From assembly GCF_949987535.1 (NCBI RefSeq), contig NC_080067.1, positions 43,398,910-43,462,909 of the forward strand: DNA of 64,000 nucleotides. The letters are read 5' to 3'. This DNA comes from Balaenoptera acutorostrata. Its lineage: Eukaryota; Chordata; Mammalia; Artiodactyla; Balaenopteridae. A program made the translations under genes and the position numbers. This document shows, in pieces, positions 10,561-22,879 of the stretch. The notes under the pieces were generated by a model. The model ran no database searches and was not told the DNA's origin. It was given only the letters and a program-made list of their open reading frames with translations. Each line of letters starts with the position of its first letter. Within the stretch, counting starts at the first letter, position 1.

Positions 10561-12320
10561 ACCTTTCCCGTTCAGCAGCCATAGTGTGTTTTCTGAACGT
10601 GTGACTCTGTTCTGTTTTGTAATTCAGTTCAAGTGTCGCGGTTTTTACATTCCCTCTATAAGTGATTTCTTATGAGAAGTGTCTTTTTCTGTGTGACTTA
10701 TTTCACTTAGAATCGTCGTACGTAAATCCACTCATCGTGCTGCTACTAGCCTCATGACGTTGATTTCATGGCTGAGTGATATTCCATTGTACATGAGGAC
10801 CACAACTTCTTTATCCACTTTTCTCTTTCCTAGGATATTTAAGGTGTAATGAAGTGGGGGTTCTTGTCAACAGAGCAGCCCTAAAGTTTGGGGTGCCTGT
10901 GTCTTGCTGATTTTTAGTTTTCCCAATTTATACGCCCATGAGTGGAAGTGCCCTATGCTCTCCAAGCTGTGTTTTTTAGATGTTTCAGGACACACCGTAC
11001 ACTTCTCCAGAGTGACTGTTGGCAATTTACATCCCGCCCATCAGCGTAGCAAGGCTCCCATTTCTCCATGGCCGGTCCTGCATTTCTGGTTTGGACACTT
11101 TTTTCCGCATGGCCCTTTTGCCCGCTGGGAAGCGAGACTTCTTTGGAGCGCTGATTTGCCTTTCCAGGTGGCTTGGTTGGCCAAAAAGGGCGTATGCGTT
11201 TTTTCCTGAATATATTCAGGAAAAAACGCATACGCCCTTTTTGGCCAAGGGCATCATTGTCCACGTTTTGCCGCTTTTCATGTGCTTTCAAGGAGATTCG
11301 AATCTACCTCCTGAAATCTGTTTCCTGCAATTCTGCCTTGCTTTCAAAGCCTCTTCGTTGCCTTCCCTCAATCTATTTGTGGACGAGAGTTATCGTTTAT
11401 AACTCTGCAGGTTTGTGAATTGCAGTGCCCCTGAGCTCCATTTTTCCAGTCGCTTTTTTGGGAGCTGGCCGCAAAAGTGCAGGGTTGCTTCAGGCCCTCT
11501 TCTGGTTCTGGGGGGCAGGCTGAGCTTGTGGTTAATTCTTCTTCCTGATGGGAAAATAGAGTGACCTGTGCCTGTCCCAACCCCTAGAGCTAGTCTCTCA
11601 TTGGTTCCCCCTCTTCCCGTTCATCCTCAGGACAAATTGCAACCTGTACGGAACAGGAGGTTAAAGGTGCTGATTCTCCAAGGAGGGAGATGGCTAGGAA
11701 AGCGGCTGGAATGGCGAACCCGAGCACAAGGAGATGAGAAATGAGGTGCGTTTTAGAAACCTTTCCCGATCACACGGTGTACCATCTTCTGGGTTTCTCA
11801 TGCATGTTTTCGACGTAGGAAGATGCCCTTGAACCTGGAGATTTGGGACCCATGGGATGGGTACCATGCAGTATTACTTTAAAGGGTCTGCGTTGGCTCA
11901 TGCAACCTCACCAAACCTCTGAGCCCCAAGAGTGTCCACCCTTATGTCTCAATCAGCTGTGGGTCTAGATATGGTCAATCCAGGTTGCATCACAGCCCCT
12001 GAACGAATTTTGTAAGAATTTCTCTCTCTTTCACTGTCTTTGTTTCACGGGTTTTGAAAAGTAATTTATTTTTATAATGGGGTTTAGCTGCTTTTCACGG
12101 CTGTGTTTATACCGCTTTACACCCCCTTGACTCACTTACAGAGAGATATCAATACATAGGTTTGAAGATTCTTACTAGTCAGATATATTCTTGTGCGGTG
12201 AATAGGGGGTGTTGAGTCCAGTTCACTGAGCCAGGAGTAGGTCTTGTCTACTACATATTGGGTTTATGGAACGGTATCTGAGCTAATTTGAAACCCTTGT
12301 TTTATGCATCACCCCACCTC
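10561..12320. repeat. Satellite monomer 7 (1,760 bp)
   Basis: Palindrome perfect at 11177-11248. It is a near copy of monomer 5 (aaggagattcg, gtgtcgcgg, gtacgtaaa, agcctcatg) with tttataccg at about 12108. It heads the block 7-9 that recurs as 11-13. Confidence 0.95.
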
Positions 12321-14080
12321 ACCTTTCCCGTTCAGCAGCCATAGTGTGTTTTCTGAACGTGTGACTCTGTTCTGTTTTGTAATTCAGTTCAAGTGTAGCG
12401 GTTTTTACATTCCCTCTATAAGTGATATCTTATGATAAGTGTCTTTTTCTGTGTGACTTATTTCACTTAGAATCGTCGTACCTAAATCCACTCATCGTGC
12501 TGCTACTAGCCTTATGACGTTGATTTCATGGCTGAGTGATATTCCATTGTACATGAGGGCCACAACTTCTTTATCCACTTTTCTCTTTCCTAGGATATTT
12601 AAGGTGTAATGAAGTGGGGGTTCTTGTCAACAGAGCAGCCCTAAAGTTTGGGGTGCCTGTGTCTTGCTGATTTTTAGTTTTCCCAATTTATACGCCCATG
12701 AGTGGAAGTGCCCTATGCTCTCCAAGCTGTGTTTTTTAGATGTTTCAGGACACACCGTACACTTCTCCAGAGTGACTGTTGGCAATTTACATCCCGCCCA
12801 TCAGCGTAGCAAGGCTCCCATTTCTCCATGGCCGGTCCTGCATTTCTGGTTTGGACACTTTTTTCCGCATGGCCCTTTTGCCCGCTGGGAAGCGAGACTT
12901 CTTTGGAGCGCTGATTTGCCTTTCCAGGTGGCTTGGTTGGCCAAAAAGGGCGTATGCGTTTTTTCCTGAATATATTCAGGAAAAAACGCATACGCCCTTT
13001 TTGGCCAAGGGCATCATTGTCCACGTTTTGCCGCTTTTCATGTGCTTTCAAGGCGATTCGAATCTACCTCCTGAAATCTGTTTCCTGCAATTCTGCCTTG
13101 CTTTCAAAGCCTCTTCGTTGCCTTCCCTCAATCTATTTGTGGACGAGAGTTATCGTTTATAACTCTGCAGGTTTGTGAATTGCAGTGCCCCTGAGCTCCA
13201 TTTTTCCAGTCGCTTTTTTGGGAGCTGGCCGCAAAAGTGCAGGGTTGCTTCAGGCCCTCTTCTGGTTCTGGGGGGCAGGCTGAGCTTGTGGTTAATTCTT
13301 CTTCCTGATGGGAAAATAGAGTGACCTGTGCCTGTCCCAACCCCTAGAGCTAGTCTCTCATTGGTTCCCCCTCTTCCCTTTCATCCTCAGGACAAATTGC
13401 AACCTGTACGGAACAGGAGGTTAAAGGTGCTGATTCTCCAAGGAGGGAGATGGCTAGGAAAGCGGCTGGAATGGCGAACCCGAGCACAAGGAGATGAGAA
13501 ATGAGGTGCGTTTTAGAAACCTTTCCCGATCACACGGTGTACCATCTTCTGGGTTTCTCATGCATGTTTTCGACGTAGGAAGATGCCCTTGAACCTGGAG
13601 ATTTGGGACCCATGGGATGGGTACCATGCAGTATTACTTTAAAGGGTCTGCGTTGGCTCATGCAACCTCACCAAACCTCTGAGCCCCAAGAGTGTCCACC
13701 CTTATGTCTCAATCAGCTGTGGGTCTAGATATGGTCAATCCAGGTTGCATCACAGCCCCTGAACGAATTTTGTAAGAATTTCTCTCTCTTTCACTGTCTT
13801 TGTTTCACGGGTTTTGAAAAGTAATTTATTTTTATAATGGGGTTTAGCTGCTTTTCACGGCTGTGTTTAGGCCGCTTTACACCCCCTTGACTCACTTACA
13901 GAGAGATATCAATACATAGGTTTTAAGATTCTTACTAGTCAGATATACTATTGTGAGGTGGATAGGGGGTGTTGAGTCCAGTTCACTGAGCCAGGAGTAG
14001 GTCTTGTCTACTACATATTGGGTTTATGGAACGGTATCTGAGCTAATTTGAAACCCTTGTTTTATGCATCACCCCACCTC
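12321..14080. repeat. Satellite monomer 8 (1,760 bp)
   Basis: Palindrome perfect at 12937-13008. It is like monomer 6 (cttccctttc, ttttaag / tactattgtgagg tail) except for aatctattt and the private gagggccac near 12555. Confidence 0.95.
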
Positions 14081-15839
14081 ACCTTTCCCGTTCAGCAGCC
14101 ATAGTGTGTTTTCTGAACGTGTGACTCTGTTCTGTTTTGTAATTCAGTTCAAGTGTAGCGGTTTTTACATTCCCTCTATAAGTGATTTCTTATGATAAGT
14201 GTCTTTTTCTGTGTGACTTATTTCACTTAGAATCGTCGTACCTAAATCCACTCATCGTGCTGCTACTAGCCTTATGACGTTGATTTCATGGCTGAGTGAT
14301 ATTCCATTGTACATGAGGACCACAAGTTCTTTATCCACTTTTCTCTTTCCTAGGATATTTAAGGTGTAATGAAGTGGGGGTTCTTGTCAACAGAGCAGCC
14401 CTAAACTTTGGGGTGCCTGTGTCTTGCTGATTTTTAGTTTTCCCAATTTATATGCCCATGGGTGGAAGTGCCCTATGCTCTCCAAGCTGTGTTTTTTAGA
14501 TGTTTCAGGACACACCGTACACTTCTGCAGAGTGACTGTTGGCAATTTACATCCCGCCCATCAGCGTAGCAAGGCTCCCATTTCTCCATGGCCGGTCCTG
14601 CATTTCTGGTTTGGACACTTTTTTCCGCATGGCCCTTTTGCCCGCTGGGAAGCGAGACTTCTTTGGAGCGCTGATTTGCCTTTCCAGGTGGCTTGGTTCG
14701 CCAAAAAGGGCGTATGCGTTTTTTCCTGAATATATTCAGGAAAAAACGCATACGCCCTTTTTGGCCAAGGGCATCATTGTCCACGTTTTGCCGCTTTTCA
14801 TGTGCTTTCAAGGCGATTCGAATCTACCTCCTGAAATCTGTTTCCTGCAATTCTGCCTTGCTTTCAAAGCCTCTTCGTTGCCTTCCCTCAATCTATTTGT
14901 GGACGAGAGTTATCATTTATAACTCTGCAGGTTTGTGAATTGTAGTGCCCCTGAGCTCCATTTTTCCAGTCGCTTTTTTGGGAGCTGGCCGCAAAAGTGC
15001 AGGATTGCTTCAGGCCCTCTTCTGGTTCTGGGGGACAGGCTGAGCTTGTGGTTAATACTTCTACCTGATGGGAAAATAGAGTGACATGTGCCTGTCCCAA
15101 CCCCTAGAGCTAGTCTCTCATTGGTTCCCCCTCTTGCCGTTCATCCTCAGGACCAATTGCAACCTGTACGGAACAGGAGGTTAAAGGTGCTGATTCTCCA
15201 AGGAGGGAGATGGCTAGGAAAGCGGCTGGAATGGCGAACCCGAGCACAAGGAGATGAGAAATGAGGTGCGTTTTAGAAACCTTTCCCGATCACACGGTGT
15301 ACCATCTTCTGGGTTTCTCATGCATGTTTTCGACGTAGGAAGATGCCCTTGAACCTGGAGATTTGGGACCCATGGGATGGGTACCATGCAGTATTACTTT
15401 AAAGGGTCTGCGTTGGCTCATGCAACCTCACCAAACCTCTGAGCCCCAAGAGTGTCCACCCTTATGTCTCAATCAGCTGTGGGTCTAGATATGGTCAATC
15501 CAGGTTGCATCACAGCCCCGAACGAATTTTGTAAGAATTTCTCTCTCTTTCACTGTCTTTGTTTCACGGGTTTTGAAAAGTAATTTATTTTTATAATGGG
15601 GTTTAGCTGCTTTTCACGGCTGCGTTTATGCCGCTTTACACCCCCTTGACTCACTTACAGAGAGATATCAATACATAGGTTTGAAGATTCTTACTAGTCA
15701 GATATATTCTTGTGCGGTGAATAGGGGGTGTTGAGTCCAGTTCACTGAGCAAGGAGTAGGTCTTGTCTACTACATATTGCGTTTATGGAACGGTATCTGA
15801 GCTAATTTGAAACCCTTGTTTTATGCATCACCCCACCTC
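14081..15839. repeat. Satellite monomer 9 (1,759 bp)
   Basis: One base is lost at cacagccccgaac near 15519. The palindrome at 14697-14768 has the left-arm C mismatch. The distinctive set cacaagttc, tatatgcccatgggtgg, ttgtagtg, gggggacagg, taatacttctacc and ctgcgtttatgcc is shared with monomer 13, so 13 is its copy. Private: gtgacatgtg near 15081. Confidence 0.95.
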
Positions 15840-17599
15840 ACCTTTCCCGTTCAGCAGCCATAGTGTGTTTTCTGAACGTGTGAATCTGTTCTGTTTTGTA
15901 ATTCATTTCAAGTGTAGCGGTTTTTACATTCCCTCTATAAATGATATCTTATGATAAGTCTCTTTTTCTGTGTGACTTATTTCACTTAGAATCGTCGTAC
16001 CCAAATCCAGTCATCGTGCTGCTACTAGCCTTATGACGTTGATTTCATGGCTGAGTGATATTCCATTGTACATGAGGACCACAACTTCTTTATCCACTTT
16101 TCTCTTTCCTAGGATATTTAAGGTGTAATGAAGTGGGGGTTCTTGTCAACAGAGCAGCCCTAAACTTTGGGGTGCCTGTGTCTTGCTGATTTTTAGTTTT
16201 CCCAGTTTATACGCCCATGAGTGGAAGTGCCCTATGCTCTCCAAGCTGTGTGTTTTAGATGTTTCAGGACACACCGTACACTTCTCCAGAGTGACTGATG
16301 GCAATTTACATCCCGCCCATCAGCGTAGCAAGGCTCCCATTTCTCCATGGCCTGTCCTGCATTTCTGGTTTGGACACTTTTTTCCGCATGGCCCTTTTGC
16401 CCGCTGGGAAGCGAGACTACTTTGGAGCGCTGATTTGCCTTTCCAGGTGGCTTGGTTGGCCAAAAAGGGCGTATGCGTTTTTTCCTGAATATATTCAGGA
16501 AAAAACGCATACGCCCTTTTTAGCCAAGGGCATCATTGTCCACGTTTTGCCGCTTTTCATGTGCTTTCAAGGCGATTCGAATCTACCTCCTGAAATCTGT
16601 TTCCTGCAATTCTGCCTTGCTTTCAAAGCCTCTTCGTTGCCTTCCCTCAATCTATTTGTGGACGAGAGTTATCATTTATAACTCTGCAGGTTTGTGAATT
16701 GCAGTGCCCCTGAGCTCCATTTTTCCAGTCGCTTTTTTGGGAGCTGGCCGCAAAAGTGCAGGATTGCTTCAGGCCCTCTTCTGGTTCTGGGGGACAGGCT
16801 GAGCTTGAGGTTAATTCTTCTTCCTGATGGGAAAATAGAGTGACCTGTGCCTGTCCCAACCCCTAGAGCTAGTCTCTCATTGGTTCCCCCTCTTCCCGTT
16901 CATCCTCAGGACAAATTGCAACCTGTACGGAACAGGAGGTTAAAGGTGCTGATTCTCCAAGGAGGGAGATGGCTAGGAAAGCGGCTGGAATGGCGAACCC
17001 GAGCACAAGGAGATGAGAAATGAGGTGCGTTTTAGAAACCTTTCCCGATCACACGGTGTACCATCTTCTGGGTTTCTCATGCATGTTTTCGACGTAGGAA
17101 GATGCCCTTGAACCTGGAGATTTGGGACCCATGGGATAGGTACCATGCAGTATTACTTTAAAGGGTCTGCGTTGGCTCATGCAACCTCACCAAACCTCTG
17201 AGCCCCAAGAGTGTCCACCCTTATGTCTCAATCAGCTGTGGGTCTAGATATGGTCAATCCAGGTTGCATCACAGCCCCTGAGCGAATTTTGTAAGAATTT
17301 CTCTCTCTTTCACTGTCTTTGTTTCACGGGTTTTGAAAAGTAATTTATTTTTATAATGGGGTTTAGCTGCTTTTCACGGCTGTGTTTAGGCCGCTTTACA
17401 CCCCCTTGACTCACTAACAGAGAGATATCAATACATAGGTTTGAAGATTCTTACTAGTCAGATATATTCTTGTGCGGTGAATAGGGGGTGTTGAGTCCAG
17501 TTCACTGAGCAAGGAGTAGGTCTTGTCTACTACATATTGCGTTTATGGAACGGTATCTGAGTTAATTTGAAACCCTTGTTTTATGCATCACCCCACCTC
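15840..17599. repeat. Satellite monomer 10 (1,760 bp)
   Basis: The palindrome at 16456-16527 has one right-arm mismatch (tttttagcc), which also puts a stop in the forward frame. It has many private changes: attcatttc, aaatgatatc, aagtctcttt, gtacccaaa, gactactttgg, cttgaggtt and ggataggta. Variants ccagtc, gtgttttag, gactgatgg and cctgtcctg are shared with monomers 26 and 27. The opening gtgaatctg is shared with monomer 14. Confidence 0.95.
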
Positions 17600-19359
17600 A
17601 CCTTTCCCGTTCAGCAGCCATAGTGTGTTTTCTGAACGTGTGACTCTGTTCTGTTTTGTAATTCAGTTCAAGTGTCGCGGTTTTTACATTCCCTCTATAA
17701 GTGATTTCTTATGATGAGTGTCTTTTTCTGTGTGACTTATTTCACTTAGAATCGTCGTACGTAAATCCACTCATCGTGCTGCTACTAGCGTTATGACGTT
17801 GATTTCATGGCTGAGTGATATTCCATTGTACATGAGGACCACAACTTCTTTATCCACTTTTCTCTTTCCTAGGATATTTAAGGTGTAATGAAGTGGGGGT
17901 TCTTGTCAACAGAGCAGCCCTAAAGTTTGGGGTGCCTGTGTCTTGCTGATTTTTAGTTTTCCCAATTTATACGCCCATGAGTGGAAGTGCCCTATGCTCT
18001 CCAAGCTGTGTTTTTTAGATGTTTCAGGACACACCGTACACTTCTCCAGAGTGACTGGTGGCAATTTACATCCCGCCCATCAGCGTAGCAAGGCTCCCAT
18101 TTCTCCATGGCCGATCCTGCATTTCTGGTTTGGACACTTTTTTCCGCATGGCCCTTTTGCCCGCTGGGAAGCGAGACTTCTTTGGAGCGCTGATTTGCCT
18201 TTCCAGGTGGCTTGGTTGGCCAAAAAGGGCGTATGCGTTTTTTCCTGAATATATTCAGGAAAAAACGCATACGCCCTTTTTGGCCAAGGGCATCATTGTC
18301 CACGTTTTGCCGCTTTTCATGTGCTTTCAAGGCGATTCGAATCTACCTCCTGAAATCTGTTTCCTGCAATTCTGCCTTGCTTTCAAAGCCTCTTCGTTGC
18401 CTTCCCTCAATCTATTTGTGGACGAGAGTTATCGTTTATAACTCTGCAGGTTTGTGAATTGCAGTGCCCCTGAGCTCCATTTTTCCAGTCGCTTTTTTGG
18501 GAGCTGGCCGCAAAAGTGCAGGGTTGCTTCAGGCCCTCTTCTGGTTCTGGGGGGCAGGCTGAGCTTGTGGTTAATTCTTCTTCCTGATGGGAAAATAGAG
18601 TGACCTGTGCCTGTCCCAACCCCTAGAGCTAGTCTCTCATTGGTTCCCCCTCTTCCCGTTCATCCTCAGGACAAATTGCAACCTGTATGGAACAGGAGGT
18701 TAAAGGTGCTGATTCTCCAAGGAGGGAGATGGCTAGGAAAGCGGCTGGAATGGCGAACCCGAGCACAAGGAGATGAGAAATGAGGTGCGTTTTAGAAACC
18801 TTTCCCGATCACATGGTGTACCATCTTCTGGGTTTCTCATGCATGTTTTTGACGTAGGAAGATGCCCTTGAACCTGGAGATTTGGGACCCATGGGATGGG
18901 TACCATGCAGTATTACTTTAAAGGGTCTGCGTTGGCTCATGCAACCTCACCAAACCTCTGAGCCCCAAGAGTGTCCACCCTTATGTCTCAATCAGCTGTG
19001 GGTCTAGATATGGTCAATCCAGGTTGCATCACAGCCCCTGAACGAATTTTGTAAGAATTTCTCTCTCTTTCACTGTCTTTGTTTCACGGGTTTTGAAAAG
19101 TAATTTATTTTTATAATGGGGTTTAGCTGCTTTTCACGGCTGTGTTTATACCGCTTTACACCCCCTTGACTCACTTACAGAGAGATATCAATACATAGGT
19201 TTGAAGATTCTTACTAGTCAGATATATTCTTGTGCGGTGAATAGGGGGTGTTGAGTCCAGTTCACTGAGCCAGGAGTAGGTCTTGTCTACTACATATTGG
19301 GTTTATGGAACGGTATCTGAGCTAATTTGAAACCCTTGTTTTATGCATCACCCCACCTC
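17600..19359. repeat. Satellite monomer 11 (1,760 bp)
   Basis: Palindrome perfect at 18216-18287. Its monomer-7-like features are gtgtcgcgg, gtacgtaaa and tttataccg. Private: gatgagtg, agcgttatg and ccgatcctg. Three CpG-to-TpG changes sit at 18688, 18814 and 18850, two of them shared with monomer 16. Confidence 0.95.
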
Positions 19360-21119
19360 ACCTTTCCCGTTCAGCAGCCATAGTGTGTTTTCTGAACGTG
19401 TGACTCTGTTCTGTTTTGTAATTCAGTTCAAGTGTAGCGGTTTTTACATTCCCTCTATAAGTGATATCTTATGATAAGTGTCTTTTTCTGTGTGACTTAT
19501 TTCACTTAGAATCGTCGTACCTAAATCCACTCATCGTGCTGCTACTAGCCTTATGACGTTGATTTCATGGCTGAGTGATATTCCATTGTACATGAGGACC
19601 ACAACTTCTTTATCCACTTTTCTCTTTCCTAGGATATTTAAGGTGTAATGAAGTGGGGGTTCTTGTCAACAGAGCAGCCCTAAAGTTTGGGGTGCCTGTG
19701 TCTTGCTGATTTTTAGTTTTCCCAATTTATACGCCCATGAGTGGAAGTGCCCTATGCTCTCCAAGCTGTGTTTTTTAGATGTTTCAGGACACACCGTACA
19801 CTTCTCCAGAGTGACTGGTGGCAATTTACATCCCGCCCATCAGCGTAGCAAGGCTCCCATTTCTCCATGGCCGGTCCTGCATTTCTGGTTTGGACACTTT
19901 TTTCCGCATGGCCCTTTTGCCCGCTGGGAAGCGAGACTTCTTTGGAGCGCTGATTTGCCTTTCCAGGTGGCTTGGTTGGCCAAAAAGGGCGTATGCGTTT
20001 TTTCCTGAATATATTCAGGAAAAAACGCATACGCCCTTTTTGGCCAAGGGCATCATTGTCCACGTTTTGCCGCTTTTCATGTGCTTTCAAGGCGATTCGA
20101 ATCTACCTCCTGAAATCTGTTTCCTGCAATTCTGCCTTGCTTTCAAAGCCTCTTCGTTGCCTTCCCTCAATATATTTGTGGACGAGAGTTATCGTTTATA
20201 ACTCTGCAGGTTTGTGAATTGCAGTGCCCCTGAGCTCCATTTTTCCAGTCGCTTTTTTGGGAGCTGGCCGCAAAAGTGCAGGGTTGCTTCAGGCCCTCTT
20301 CTGGTTCTGGGGGGCAGGCTGAGCTTGTGGTTAATTCTTCTTCCTGATGGGAAAATAGAGTGACCTGTGCCTGTCCCAACCCCTAGAGCTAGTCTCTCAT
20401 TGGTTCCCCCTCTTCCCGTTCATCCTCAGGACAAATTGCAACCTGTACGGAACAGGAGGTTAAAGGTGCTGATTCTCCAAGGAGGGAGATGGCTAGGAAA
20501 GCGGCTGGAATGGCGAACCCGAGCACAAGGAGATGAGAAATGAGGTGCGTTTTAGAAACCTTTCCCGATCACACGGTGTACCATCTTCTGGGTTTCTCAT
20601 GCATGTTTTCGACGTAGGAAGATGCCCTTGAACCTGGAGATTTGGGACCCATGGGATGGGTACCATGCAGTATTACTTTAAAGGGTCTGCGTTGGCTCAT
20701 GCAACCTCACCAAACCTCTGAGCCCCAAGAGTGTCCACCCTTATGTCTCAATCAGCTGTGGGTCTAGATATGGTCAATCCAGGTTGCATCACAGCCCCTG
20801 AACGAATTTTGTAAGAATTTCTCTCTCTTTCACTGTCTTTGTTTCACGGGTTTTGAAAAGTAATTTATTTTTATAATGGGGTTTAGCTGCTTTTCACGGC
20901 TGTGTTTAGGCCGCTTTACACCCCCTTGACTCACTTACAGAGAGATATCAATACATAGGTTTTAAGATTCTTACTAGTCAGATATACTATTGTGAGGTGG
21001 ATAGGGGGTGTTGAGTCCAGTTCACTGAGCCAGGAGTAGGTCTTGTCTACTACATATTGGGTTTATGGAACTGTATCTGAGCTAATTTGAAACCCTTGTT
21101 TTATGCATCACCCCACCTC
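19360..21119. repeat. Satellite monomer 12 (1,760 bp)
   Basis: Palindrome perfect at 19976-20047. It is like monomers 6 and 8, including the tactattgtgagg tail, and like monomer 11 it has gactggtgg. Private: aactgtatctg near 21069. Confidence 0.95.
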
Positions 21120-22879
21120 ACCTTTCCCGTTCAGCAGCCATAGTGTGTTTTCTGAACGTGTGACTCTGTTCTGTTTTGTAATTCAGTTCAAGTGTAGCGG
21201 TTTTTACATTCCCTCTATAAGTGATATCTTATGATAAGTGTCTTTTTCTGTGTGACTTATTTCACTAGAATCGTCGTACCTAAATCCACTCATCGTGCTG
21301 CTACTAGCCTTATGACGTTGATTTCATGGCTGAGTGATATTCCATTGTACATGAGGACCACAAGTTCTTTATCCACTTTTCTCTTTCCTAGGATATTTAA
21401 GGTGTAATGAAGTGGGGGTTCTTGTCAACAGAGCAGCCCTAAACTTTGGGTGCCTGTGTCTTGCTGATTTTTAGTTTTCCCAATTTATATGCCCATGGGT
21501 GGAAGTGCCCTATGCTCTCCAAGCTGTGTTTTTTAGATGTTTCAGGACACACCGTACACTTCTGCAGAGTGACTGTTGGCAATTTACATCCCGCCCATCA
21601 GCGTAGCAAGGCTCCCATTTCTCCATGGCCGGTCCTGCATTTCTGGTTTGGACACTTTTTTCTGCATGGCCCTTTTGCCCGCTGGGAAGCGAGACTTCTT
21701 TGGAGCGCTGATTTGCCTTTCCAGGTGGCTTGGTTCGTCGCCAAAAGGGCGTATGCGTTTTTTCCTGAATATATTCAGGAAAAAACGCATACGCCCTTTT
21801 TGGCCAAGGGCATCATTGTCCACGTTTTGCCGCTTTTCATGTGCTTTCAAGGCAATTCGAATCTACCTCCTGAAATCTGTTTCCTGCAATTCTGCCTTGC
21901 TTTCAAAGCCTCTTCGTTGCCTTCCCTCAATCTATTTGTGGACGAGAGTTATCATTTATAACTCTGCAGGTTTGTGAATTGTAGTGCCCCTGAGCTCCAT
22001 TTTTCCAGTCGCTTTTTTGGGAGCTGGCCGCAAAAGTGCAGGATTGCTTCAGGCCCTCTTCTGGTTCTGGGGGACAGGCTGAGCTTGTGGTTAATACTTC
22101 TACCTGATGGGAAAATAGAGTGACCTGTGCCTGTCCCAACCCCTAGAGCTAGTCTCTCATTGGTTCCCCCTCTTGCCGTTCATCCTCAGGACCAATTGCA
22201 AGCCTGTACGGAACAGGAGGTTAAAGGTGCTGATTCTCCAAGGAGGGAGATGGCTAGGAAAGCGGCTGGAATGGCGAACCCGAGCACAAGGAGATGAGAA
22301 ATGAGGTGCGTTTTAGAAACCTTTCCCGATCACACGGTGTACCATCTTCTGGGTTTCTCATGCATGTTTTCGACGTAGGAAGATGCCTTGAACCTGGAGA
22401 TTTGGGACCCATGGGATGGGTACCATGCAGTATTACTTTAAAGGGTCTGCGTTGGCTCATGCAAACCTCACCAAACCTCTGAGCCCCAAGAGTGTCCACC
22501 CTTATGTCTCAATCAGCTGTGGGTCTAGATATGGTCAATCCAGGTTGCATCACAGCCCCGAACGAATTTTGTAAGAATTTCTCTCTCTTTCACTGTCTTT
22601 GTTTCACGGGTTTTGAAAAGTAATTTATTTTTATAATGGGGTTTAGCTGCTTTCACGGCTGCGTTTATGCCCGCTTTACACCCCCTTGACTCACTTACAG
22701 AGAGATATCAATACATAGGTTTGAAGATTCTTACTAGTCAGATATATTCTTGTGCGGTGAATAGGGGGTGTTGAGTCCAGTTCACTGAGCAAGGAGTAGG
22801 TCTTGTCTACTACATATTGCGTTTATGGAACGGTATCTGAGCTAATTTGAAACCCTTGTTTTATGCATCACCCCACCTC
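21120..22879. repeat. Satellite monomer 13 (1,760 bp, many compensating indels)
   Basis: It is a copy of monomer 9 by shared substitutions, plus eight private indels: near 21266, 21450, 21738-21744, 22202, 22386, 22463, 22651 and 22670. The damaged palindrome occupies about 21734-21807 (ttcgtcgccaaaaggg on the left). The indels cancel against each other and the inherited deletion to restore a length of 1,760. Most change a homopolymer length, as long-read consensus error would. Confidence 0.93.
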
